Source: Deltaproteobacteria bacterium (lineage in GTDB: Bacteria > Desulfobacterota > DSM-4660 > Desulfatiglandales > B25-G16). Taken from it: a stretch of 5,603 nt of DNA. The translations under genes were made by a program, and so were the position numbers. This document shows positions 1-5,603 of the stretch, in pieces. The notes under the pieces were generated by a model. That model was not told where the DNA came from. It saw only the letters and a program-made list of their open reading frames with translations, and did not search any database. The DNA is taken from NCBI GenBank assembly GCA_003646875.1, contig QMLT01000135.1:1-5603 (forward strand), given 5' to 3'. Numbering within the stretch: the first letter of the stretch is position 1; each line of letters opens with the position of its first letter.

Positions 1-13
1 ATATTGTATTACT

Positions 14-17
14 GGAG
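14..17 (+). promoter_or_regulatory. Ribosome-binding site that sets the icd start
   Basis: GGAG, seven bases before ATG 25, is a good Shine-Dalgarno match. It favours ATG 25 over the in-frame TTG at 4, which has only three bases of upstream sequence in the window, and over ATG 37. Confidence 0.7.
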
Positions 18-24
18 AAACAAT

Positions 25-1314
25 ATGACTAATAAGATGAATGAGCCTGAGAAGGCCGGAGAAACCATAGACTGGAGAGTAGATGGGCGCCCCATCGTTC
101 CAGACAATCCCATTATCCCTTACATTGAAGGCGACGGAACAGGCCCGGACATCTGGGCGGCTGCTCAGCTGGTATTTGATGCTGGAGTCTATTATGCCTA
201 CAAAGGTAGACGTCTAATTGTGTGGCATGAGTTGCTTGCTGGAGAGAAGGCACAAAAGGTCTATGGGTCAGACAACCCATTGCCAGAGAGTGCATTTGAG
301 GACATTGAACGCTATAAGGTGGCCATCAAAGGCCCCCTGACAACACCGGTAGGAGGCGGATTCCGCTCGCTAAACGTGGCCTTAAGGCAAAGATTGGATC
401 TCTATGCCTGCGTGCGGCCAGTGCGGTACTTTTCTGGAATCCCTGCGCCTGTTATCCATCCCGAGAGGGTAAACGTGGTGATCTTTCGGGAAAACACAGA
501 GGATGTATACACCGGGATAGAGTGGGAGGCAGGGTCGCGGGATGCCAAAGAGGTTCTCGAATTGATTAATAGAAAACTGAAAGACTCCGGCAGACAGCTG
601 GTATCCCTTGAAAGCTCCGTGGGAATCAAAACTATGAGCGAGTTTAATTCTCGCCGTCTGGTCCATAGGGCAATCCGGTATGCAATCGAGAACGGACATC
701 ACAGTGTAACCCTCGTTCACAAAGGCAATATCATGAAGTGCACAGAAGGCGCATTCCGTGATTGGGGTTATCAGGTTGCATATGAAGAGTTCTCGGAGCA
801 AACAGTAACCGAAGCACAACTATATGAGAAGTTTGACGGTCAAACGCCGCAGGGCAGGATTGTCATAAAGGATCGCATTGCTGATGCGATGTTTCAGCAG
901 CTGATGCTGCGGCCAGAAGAATATGGGGTGATCGCCGCGCCTAATTTGAACGGCGATTACCTATCCGATGCAGTCGCAGCGCAGGTGGGCGGTTTAGGGA
1001 TGGCGCCGGGCTGGAATATCGGGGATCGTTGTGCACTTTTCGAGGCCACTCACGGCTCAGCGCCAAAGTATGCAGGCCAAGACAAAGTGAATCCCAGCTC
1101 TTTAATCTTATCCGGCGCAGAGATGTTCCGTTTTATGGGATGGGTAGAGGCCGCAGAGCTGATTATCCGTGCGCTCATACAAACCATTGCCCAGAAAACA
1201 GTCACCTATGACCTTGCCCGGCAAATGCAGGGCGCGCAAGAGATAAAATGCTCTGAGTTTGGTGCTGCTATTGCAGAAAATATTAAGATATTGGCACAGA
1301 AGGAAAAACTCTAA
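25..1314 (+). CDS. icd: NADP-dependent isocitrate dehydrogenase (E. coli type)
   Basis: Cytoplasmic TCA-cycle enzyme that oxidatively decarboxylates isocitrate to 2-oxoglutarate and CO2, making NADPH. The 429-residue product is close to the E. coli enzyme (416) and recognisable along its whole length. Numbered from the ATG at 25, substrate-site residues are Ser115, Asn117 and Arg121 (in GGGFRSLNVALRQ), Arg131, Arg155 and Tyr162 (FRENTEDVY), Lys233 (HKGNIMK), and metal-binding Asp283, Asp311 and Asp315 (NLNGDYLSD). His343, Lys348, Tyr349, Tyr395 and Arg399 match the residues that select NADP over NAD in E. coli. Ser115 corresponds to the serine phosphorylated by AceK in enteric bacteria; whether that happens here is unknown. 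The open frame extends to a TTG at 4, but ATG 25 is preferred because GGAG lies 7 bases upstream. ATG 37 is a weaker alternative. The gene converges on hyuB. Its promoter lies outside the window. Confidence 0.96.
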   Translation: MTNKMNEPEKAGETIDWRVDGRPIVPDNPIIPYIEGDGTGPDIWAAAQLVFDAGVYYAYKGRRLIVWHELLAGEKAQKVYGSDNPLPESAFEDIERYKVAIKGPLTTPVGGGFRSLNVALRQRLDLYACVRPVRYFSGIPAPVIHPERVNVVIFRENTEDVYTGIEWEAGSRDAKEVLELINRKLKDSGRQLVSLESSVGIKTMSEFNSRRLVHRAIRYAIENGHHSVTLVHKGNIMKCTEGAFRDWGYQVAYEEFSEQTVTEAQLYEKFDGQTPQGRIVIKDRIADAMFQQLMLRPEEYGVIAAPNLNGDYLSDAVAAQVGGLGMAPGWNIGDRCALFEATHGSAPKYAGQDKVNPSSLILSGAEMFRFMGWVEAAELIIRALIQTIAQKTVTYDLARQMQGAQEIKCSEFGAAIAENIKILAQKEKL

Positions 1315-1450
1315 AGGCCAGACTATCCCAAAGGTTTAAGTGGCTTAGACGGAGCTTCGCAATAAGTTGGGTTATCTGTCATTGAATAAAGCGCAACTCG
1401 GATGTATGAAAACCTGGTAAAATACTGTGTGGCCGCAGGAATAGATTTCT
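1315..1450. other. Gap between convergent icd and hyuB
   Basis: This 136-base stretch separates the 3' ends of two genes that point at each other. I saw no coding frame that continues either neighbour and no stable GC-rich hairpin followed by a T-run on either strand. The best pairing is a short CCTG/CAGG match near 1414-1440 with a long loop, too weak to call a terminator. Confidence 0.5.
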
Positions 1451-3181
1451 TTATCCGTTAGCCTTCTTTAAGGACTTTCGTAGACTTTGAGTTGCATCCA
1501 CTTCTACCTTCATAGTGTCAGGATTGATGACGACACCGTAGTCTTCTCTCGCACTCTCAAAGCTCACGTATCCTTCAGCGACGTCAGTTTCAACTAATTC
1601 CGGATCACGGTCCAGCGGGTCTCCATACCCTCCTCCACCTGCGGCATCCATGACAACTACATCGCCTGGTTTCAATTGGGTCAAACCATAAGGATTCCCT
1701 GGCTCCCCGTTTATCAGGAACTGTGCCTTTGCTCCGTCCTTGCCACCAAATAGACCCTCGGGAGGATAGCGATACCTTCCGGATTGAATTCCCAGATTAA
1801 CCGGTGGAGTAGGGGCATATTCATCGTCAGGAACCCTGAAAACGACACGCCTTCCAAGACCTCCTTTCATTTTACCCAACCCGCCTGAATCAGTGAGAAG
1901 TCCTCTCGTTTCTACGATAAGAGGTGTATCATTCTCGAATATTTCGATAGGTGTATTGGCTCCATTGGCAGGGAATATATAATCGTAACAACCATCACTT
2001 GTGGAGCTTGCACCCATACCACCACCCCTGATAATCACGGAATGCCACGGTGTTCCATCGTTTCTTTTTCCATAAAATACATTCATTGTTGCAGGGGTTC
2101 CACCACTTCCTGCGAGAACCCTGTCAGGTATAGCCTTTGCCAGAGCCCTATAGATTATCTCAGTCAGAAAATGCCCTACCTGCATTCTTGCAGCAACAGC
2201 TACCGGGAATGTACAGTTAACCACACTGTCTTTGGGCGCCTTCATAGTGATAGGGACAGCACAGCCTTCATTGTTAGGTATATCCGGGTCAAATATACTT
2301 TTTATGGCCATGAACACATAGGCATAGGTAAAATTGTACACAACATTACCACCCCAGTCCACATGGGGAGAAGAACCATCAAGGTTTACCATTATATCGC
2401 TTCCTTTTACCTCAACAGCAACCTTTATGACTACGTCCTCTTTGCCCTCCATCTGCTCCACAATCCCTTCAGCCCGATAAACCCCATCAGATATCTTCCC
2501 AATGGCCTCCCTCATACTCTTTTCTGTGCGGCCGATAATATCATCCGCCAAATCATCAAGGTCATCCATCTTATACTCTTCAAGCATTTGACATATCTTT
2601 TCCGCACACACGTGATTTGCTGCTATCTGTGAACGGATATCGCCTATTACCTCATCAGGAGTGCGAACATTCCAGCGAATCATTTCAATTACAGCCTCAT
2701 TAAGAATTCCACCATCATAGAGTTTAACCAGCGGTATAAAGAGACCATCCTCATATACATCATGATTATCAGATGATACACGTCCACCGATATCAGAATG
2801 ATGGAAAACACAGGCCGTAAAAGAGGTTAGTTTATCCTTATAAAAAATGGGGCTCATTACACAGACATCATTTAAATGTCCAGCAAGGGCCCATGGATCA
2901 TTCGTTATGAACACATCTCCGGGTCTGTAACTATCTGAAGGCAACTTATTAACAAGATTCTTGATTCCTAAGGCCATAGCTCCAGACTGGCCAGGGGTCG
3001 CAAAGGTGCCCTGCGCAAGTTCTCTCCCTTTTCTGTCAGTGAACATATTTGTATAGTCGTGGGCGTCTCTCAGCAGGCTTGAAAAGGCCGTGCGTGCCAC
3101 AGTGCTATCCGCCTCATCCACAATAGAAATCAATCTACGCCAGAGTATCTCTAACGTTATAGGATCAAACTTCTGTCCCAT
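1451..3181 (-). CDS. hyuB: Hydantoinase B/oxoprolinase-family subunit (HyuB-like)
   Basis: Catalytic-type partner of HyuA in ATP-dependent enzymes that open hydantoin or oxoproline rings or carboxylate ketones. It is probably cytoplasmic: no signal peptide or membrane segment is visible. The 576-residue product has the usual length and motifs: DPITLEILWRRL at 6-17, RPGDVFITNDPW at 86-97, GHLND at 101-105, HHSDIGG at 127-133, EDGLFIPLVKL at 144-154, a glycine-rich GGLGKMKGGLGRR at 433-445, and the C-terminal GGGGYGDPLDRDPELV at 515-530 followed by a segment ending in DYGVV. The histidine/aspartate-rich 101-133 region is the likely metal or active-site area (inference). The ATG start is supported by AAAGGGG seven bases upstream. 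hyuA lies 46 bases upstream on the same strand, so the two are probably one transcript. Family membership is secure. The substrate (N-methylhydantoin, 5-oxoproline, a ketone or other) is not determined. The symbol is given by family. Confidence 0.93.
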   Translation of the reverse strand: MGQKFDPITLEILWRRLISIVDEADSTVARTAFSSLLRDAHDYTNMFTDRKGRELAQGTFATPGQSGAMALGIKNLVNKLPSDSYRPGDVFITNDPWALAGHLNDVCVMSPIFYKDKLTSFTACVFHHSDIGGRVSSDNHDVYEDGLFIPLVKLYDGGILNEAVIEMIRWNVRTPDEVIGDIRSQIAANHVCAEKICQMLEEYKMDDLDDLADDIIGRTEKSMREAIGKISDGVYRAEGIVEQMEGKEDVVIKVAVEVKGSDIMVNLDGSSPHVDWGGNVVYNFTYAYVFMAIKSIFDPDIPNNEGCAVPITMKAPKDSVVNCTFPVAVAARMQVGHFLTEIIYRALAKAIPDRVLAGSGGTPATMNVFYGKRNDGTPWHSVIIRGGGMGASSTSDGCYDYIFPANGANTPIEIFENDTPLIVETRGLLTDSGGLGKMKGGLGRRVVFRVPDDEYAPTPPVNLGIQSGRYRYPPEGLFGGKDGAKAQFLINGEPGNPYGLTQLKPGDVVVMDAAGGGGYGDPLDRDPELVETDVAEGYVSFESAREDYGVVINPDTMKVEVDATQSLRKSLKKANG

Positions 3182-3227
3182 TTCATTACCCCTTTAAAAA
3201 ATCATGTTAATCCCTAAATCCTGTCAA

Positions 3228-5312
3228 CTATAAATCTATCCATAGAAAGCCAAAGTCATCTACAGCGATAGGCGCATCTTCGCCAATAATAACCGTTGAC
3301 TCTCTTTCTTCAATGATTGCAGGGCCTTCAAATTTTGCACCAGGGTACAATTTGTACCGGTCATAAACAGTGTAAGGGATAAAATCCCTATCAATCCCAG
3401 AGTATGCCTGGCGTTTGCCCTTGATCGCATCCTTGAAAGAGCCTACCTTTTTTGTGGCCTTAGGCAGCCTTAGAAGCCGTTCTGGAAGGCTCGCTCTCAC
3501 CTTGAAGTTTATAAACTCCATTGGAGAATCAGGATAGGTTCTGCCGTATAGCTTTTTATATATTTCATCAAACCGCCTTCTCACATCTTCTGTTTTTACT
3601 TCAATGAAATTACTTTCAGGGATAGGGATATTGGTTTCAGAGCCCTGTCCCACAAAACGCACATCGACAGATCGCTCAAATTTGATATTTTCCTCTGTGC
3701 CGGACTTCTGGAGAGTCTTAGCCCCCTCTGCCTCCATCTCTTTAAAAATCTTCTCGATTTCATCGAAATCAGCCGCATTAAGGGCAACTTTATGGCTCCT
3801 TACCAGATCAAATGCCCTTGGTGCAGTGAAAAAGCCAAGGGCCGAACCAACACCAGCATTCGGTGGAACTATTAGCTGAGGGGAACCCAATTTTTTAGCC
3901 AACCCATAGGCGTGTACCGGTCCCGCGCCACCAAAGGCGACAAGAGTTGCAATCTTTGGATTACCACCCTTTTCCGCAATATGTGTTTTAGCTGCCGCAG
4001 CCATGGTTTCGTTAATGAGGTCATGGATCCCCCATACAGCCTGCACGAATGGAACATCCAATGGCTTGGCAATCTTTTCCTCAATGCCACGCCTCGCAGC
4101 CTCCTTGTCGAGCTTCATCTGGCCACCCAAAAAGTAATTCTCGTCCAAATAGCCTAATAACAGATCTGCATCAGTCACCCCTGGCTCAGCGCCTCCCCTT
4201 CCATAACAAATAGGCCCTGGATCTGCTCCGGAACTCTCTGGCCCAACCTGTAGAGTTCCCATTTTGCTTACCTTGGCAATACTGCCGCCTCCGGCTCCAA
4301 TCTCCATCAAGTCAACAACCGGCACCTGAATGGCGAGACCACTCCCCTTCATAAATCTCTGAACTCTTCCTACCTCAAAGGTGGGGACTACACCGGCAAC
4401 TCCCCCTTGAATCAAACATGACTTTGCTGTGGTGCCTCCCATGTCAAAAGAAAACATCTCCGGGATATCGAACAGTTTCCCATAATATTGACCTGAGATA
4501 ACAGCCGCTGTTGGTCCTGACTCAATAATCCTTACAGGAAATTCCGCAGCTGTTTCAACTGACGTAATGCCGCCGCTCGAAAGCATAATAAAGAGCTTGC
4601 CTGTAGAACCAATAGCCTCTAATCTCTCAGAAAGTTTGGATAAATATTTACCTGTTAAAGGCTTTACATAGGCGTTTGCCACTGTCGTGCTTGTTCTTTC
4701 ATATTCTCTTATCTGGGGTAAGACTTCGTAAGAAATTGAAACCGAAAGGTCAGGGGCCTGTTTTTTTATGACATCCTTGATGATCAACTCATGAGCCGGG
4801 TTCTCAAAAGAGTTAATAAGGCAGACAGCAACTGACTCAATGCCCATCTCGATCAATTGCCTTACAACCTCTCTCGCCGCCTCAGGATCCAGGGGTTTTA
4901 ATACCTGGCCATTGCTTCGAATCCTTTCATCAACCTCTAAACGAAATCTCCTCGGAATCAATGGTCTTGGGAATTCAGAAAAGATGTTATATGGGGCATA
5001 TCGGATCTCCCTTCCAAGCTCCAGGACATCTCTGAAACCCTTTGTAGTGATGAGGCCGGTTTTCGCTCCCTTTCTCTCTATGATTGAATTGATGACAAGG
5101 GTTGTGCCATGTATCACCTCATCGAGCTTACCTATAAACCCAGGGGTTTTTTGCTCCATTTCCCTTATTCCCTCTTCCACCGCATCCGAGGGATCGCTCG
5201 GAGTAGTCAGGCACTTGTTAATCTGTATCTCCCCTGTCTGGTCATTAAGTAAGACAAAATCGGTAAATGTGCCACCAATGTCACAGCCTAAACGATAACA
5301 TTTATCAGACAT
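3228..5312 (-). CDS. hyuA: Hydantoinase A/oxoprolinase-family ATP-binding subunit (HyuA-like)
   Basis: ATP-binding subunit of an N-methylhydantoinase / oxoprolinase / acetone-acetophenone carboxylase-type complex. It has the actin/HSP70-like fold of the family and would activate the substrate by phosphorylation. The 694 residues are full length. The N-terminal domain begins with the phosphate-binding DIGGTFTD at 11-18, then HGTT at 68-71 and SFENPAHE at 168-175. The main domain carries SSGGITS at 245-251, ESGPTAA at 264-270, a second phosphate loop FDMGGTTAK at 289-297, GAGGGSIA at 339-346, GADPGP at 362-367, AFGGAGPVHAYG at 459-470 and VPPNAGVGSALG at 482-493. The C-terminal domain ends with GPAIIEERESTVIIG at 663-677. 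GGAGGA (5317-5322) four bases before the ATG fixes the start. It is the first gene of the hyuAB operon and diverges from the padR-like gene. No truncation or frameshift is seen. The substrate is unknown. Confidence 0.94.
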   Translation of the reverse strand: MSDKCYRLGCDIGGTFTDFVLLNDQTGEIQINKCLTTPSDPSDAVEEGIREMEQKTPGFIGKLDEVIHGTTLVINSIIERKGAKTGLITTKGFRDVLELGREIRYAPYNIFSEFPRPLIPRRFRLEVDERIRSNGQVLKPLDPEAAREVVRQLIEMGIESVAVCLINSFENPAHELIIKDVIKKQAPDLSVSISYEVLPQIREYERTSTTVANAYVKPLTGKYLSKLSERLEAIGSTGKLFIMLSSGGITSVETAAEFPVRIIESGPTAAVISGQYYGKLFDIPEMFSFDMGGTTAKSCLIQGGVAGVVPTFEVGRVQRFMKGSGLAIQVPVVDLMEIGAGGGSIAKVSKMGTLQVGPESSGADPGPICYGRGGAEPGVTDADLLLGYLDENYFLGGQMKLDKEAARRGIEEKIAKPLDVPFVQAVWGIHDLINETMAAAAKTHIAEKGGNPKIATLVAFGGAGPVHAYGLAKKLGSPQLIVPPNAGVGSALGFFTAPRAFDLVRSHKVALNAADFDEIEKIFKEMEAEGAKTLQKSGTEENIKFERSVDVRFVGQGSETNIPIPESNFIEVKTEDVRRRFDEIYKKLYGRTYPDSPMEFINFKVRASLPERLLRLPKATKKVGSFKDAIKGKRQAYSGIDRDFIPYTVYDRYKLYPGAKFEGPAIIEERESTVIIGEDAPIAVDDFGFLWIDL

Positions 5313-5346
5313 AAAATCCTCCAGCTTTTACAAACTCCACAAGCTA

Positions 5347-5373
5347 ATTATCAATTTATCCTGACTTTGTCAA
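5347..5373 (-). promoter_or_regulatory. Candidate sigma-70 promoter for hyuAB
   Basis: On the - strand a perfect TTGACA (5373-5368) is followed after 15 bases by GATAAT (5352-5347), a 5/6 match to the -10 box. The spacing is shorter than the ideal 17. Transcription would start near 5340, leaving an untranslated leader of about 28 bases that contains the hyuA ribosome-binding site. The position is sensible, but the call rests on pattern matching in AT-rich DNA. Confidence 0.45.
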
Positions 5374-5475
5374 TTACCTTCTCGCTATAGAAAATAGATG
5401 TGAAAACCTATTTAAAATTGTATCTCGATATCGTCTTTTATAAAATAACTGCTTGTGAACACTACTATTTTTTTA

Positions 5476-5504
5476 TTGAAAATTATTCCAATTTGGAATA
5501 TTTT
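5476..5504 (+). promoter_or_regulatory. Candidate promoter for the padR-like gene
   Basis: TTGAAA (5476-5481, 5/6 match to -35) and TATTTT (5499-5504, 4/6 match to -10) are separated by 17 bases. Transcription would begin near 5511, about 20 bases before the ATG. The 17-base palindrome at 5484-5500 fills the spacer and overlaps the first two bases of the -10 box, a layout typical of autorepression. Alternative AT-rich -10 boxes (TAAAAT at 5505 and 5514) exist but lack good -35 partners. Confidence 0.4.
5484..5500. repeat. Perfect 17-base palindrome, candidate operator
   Basis: TATTCCAATTTGGAATA consists of two 8-base arms in exact inverted repeat around one central T. Beyond one mismatched pair (5483/5501), four more A/T pairs extend it to 5479-5505. 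It lies 30 bases upstream of the padR-like ATG and about 110 bases upstream of the hyuA -35 box. Dimeric regulators such as PadR proteins bind inverted repeats, so this is the natural operator candidate. The link to this particular regulator is inferred from position alone. Confidence 0.6.
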
Positions 5505-5530
5505 TAAAATGAATAAAATAATGAGCCATT

Positions 5531-5603
5531 ATGAGCTTTAAATTGTCGCCAGAATATGCCCTGCTCGGTATTCTCATGACCGGCCCAAAGCATGGTTATG
5601 AGA
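5531..5603 (+). CDS. PadR-family transcriptional regulator, N-terminal fragment
   Basis: Only the first 24 codons are present; the gene runs off the window end. The translation begins MSFKLSPEYA and continues LLGILMTGPKHGYE. The pattern of a hydrophobic LLG-L helix, a GP turn and the HGYE motif is the signature of the first helices of the PadR winged-helix domain. These proteins are usually cytoplasmic dimers of 110-200 residues that repress nearby genes and release DNA on binding a small ligand. ATG 5531 is the probable start: the frame has a TGA stop at 5522-5524 and no other start codon between. The ribosome-binding site is weak, at best GAG at 5523-5525. The gene diverges from hyuA across 218 AT-rich bases, so it may control hyuAB and itself. 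The effector and full length cannot be seen. A PadR-like N-terminus fused to another domain remains possible. Confidence 0.85.
   Translation, partial: MSFKLSPEYALLGILMTGPKHGYE

Noticed and set aside
382..819. Open frame of 145 codons on the - strand inside icd
   Set aside because: It lies wholly antisense to a strongly conserved icd coding region. Its translation shows no recognisable motif and is rich in cysteine, proline and histidine, as expected for a shadow frame.
2042..2632. Open frame of 196 codons on the + strand inside hyuB
   Set aside because: It is antisense to the conserved HyuB reading frame. The translation is unusually rich in Cys, His, Tyr and Ile with no family motif, and no ribosome-binding site stands out.
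3182..3227. Possible internal promoter between hyuA and hyuB
   Set aside because: The - strand has a perfect TTGACA just after the hyuA stop, but no good -10 box occurs at 15-18 bases; the best candidate at 17 is TGATTT. The short gap and shared strand favour one transcript.
4840..5298. Open frame of 152 codons on the + strand inside hyuA
   Set aside because: It is antisense to the N-terminal HyuA domain, serine/leucine-rich with no domain pattern; best explained as a shadow of the real gene.
5426..5445. Two small palindromes, CGATATCG (5426-5433) and TTTTATAAAA (5436-5445)
   Set aside because: Both are exact but only 8 and 10 bases long with no spacer, in AT-rich DNA where such matches are expected by chance. 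They do not resemble the arms of the 17-base palindrome.
5509..5541. Ten-codon open frame (MNKIMSHYEL) overlapping the padR-like start in another frame
   Set aside because: It could be a leader peptide coupled to the regulator, but it has no well-spaced ribosome-binding site and its ATG lies at or before the predicted transcription start.

Overview
The window holds three complete protein genes and the start of a fourth: an NADP-dependent isocitrate dehydrogenase gene on the + strand, a two-gene hydantoinase/oxoprolinase-family operon (hyuA then hyuB) on the - strand, and the first 24 codons of a PadR-type transcriptional regulator on the + strand, cut off by the window edge. Gene density, ribosome-binding sites and protein families are bacterial. 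A mid-GC anaerobe or facultative degrader, for example a Desulfobacterota-like lineage, would fit, but that is only an impression from the protein style and no marker here fixes the taxon.

Layout: 25-1314 (+) is icd, almost the full length of the E. coli-type enzyme with substrate and NADP-binding residues intact. 1315-1450 is a short gap between convergent genes with no clear terminator hairpin. 1451-3181 (-) is the HyuB-type subunit and 3228-5312 (-) the HyuA-type ATP-binding subunit. They are 46 bases apart and are read hyuA to hyuB. 5313-5530 is an AT-rich divergent regulatory region. It contains a candidate promoter for hyuAB, a candidate promoter for the regulator, and a perfect 17-base palindrome with a single central base. 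5531-5603 (+) is the start of the padR-like gene.

How they work together: HyuA and HyuB together form an ATP-dependent enzyme of the N-methylhydantoinase / 5-oxoprolinase / acetone and acetophenone carboxylase superfamily. The substrate cannot be read from the sequence. No third small subunit (as in acetone carboxylase) lies downstream, because hyuB is followed directly by the convergent icd. The divergent PadR-like gene is the natural candidate for a local regulator, and the palindrome inside its own predicted promoter is the natural candidate operator. icd is a central-metabolism gene and probably only a neighbour.

No RNA genes, mobile elements, CRISPR arrays or long repeats were seen. The most interesting part is the divergent regulator/operator/hyuAB arrangement, not an unknown class of system.
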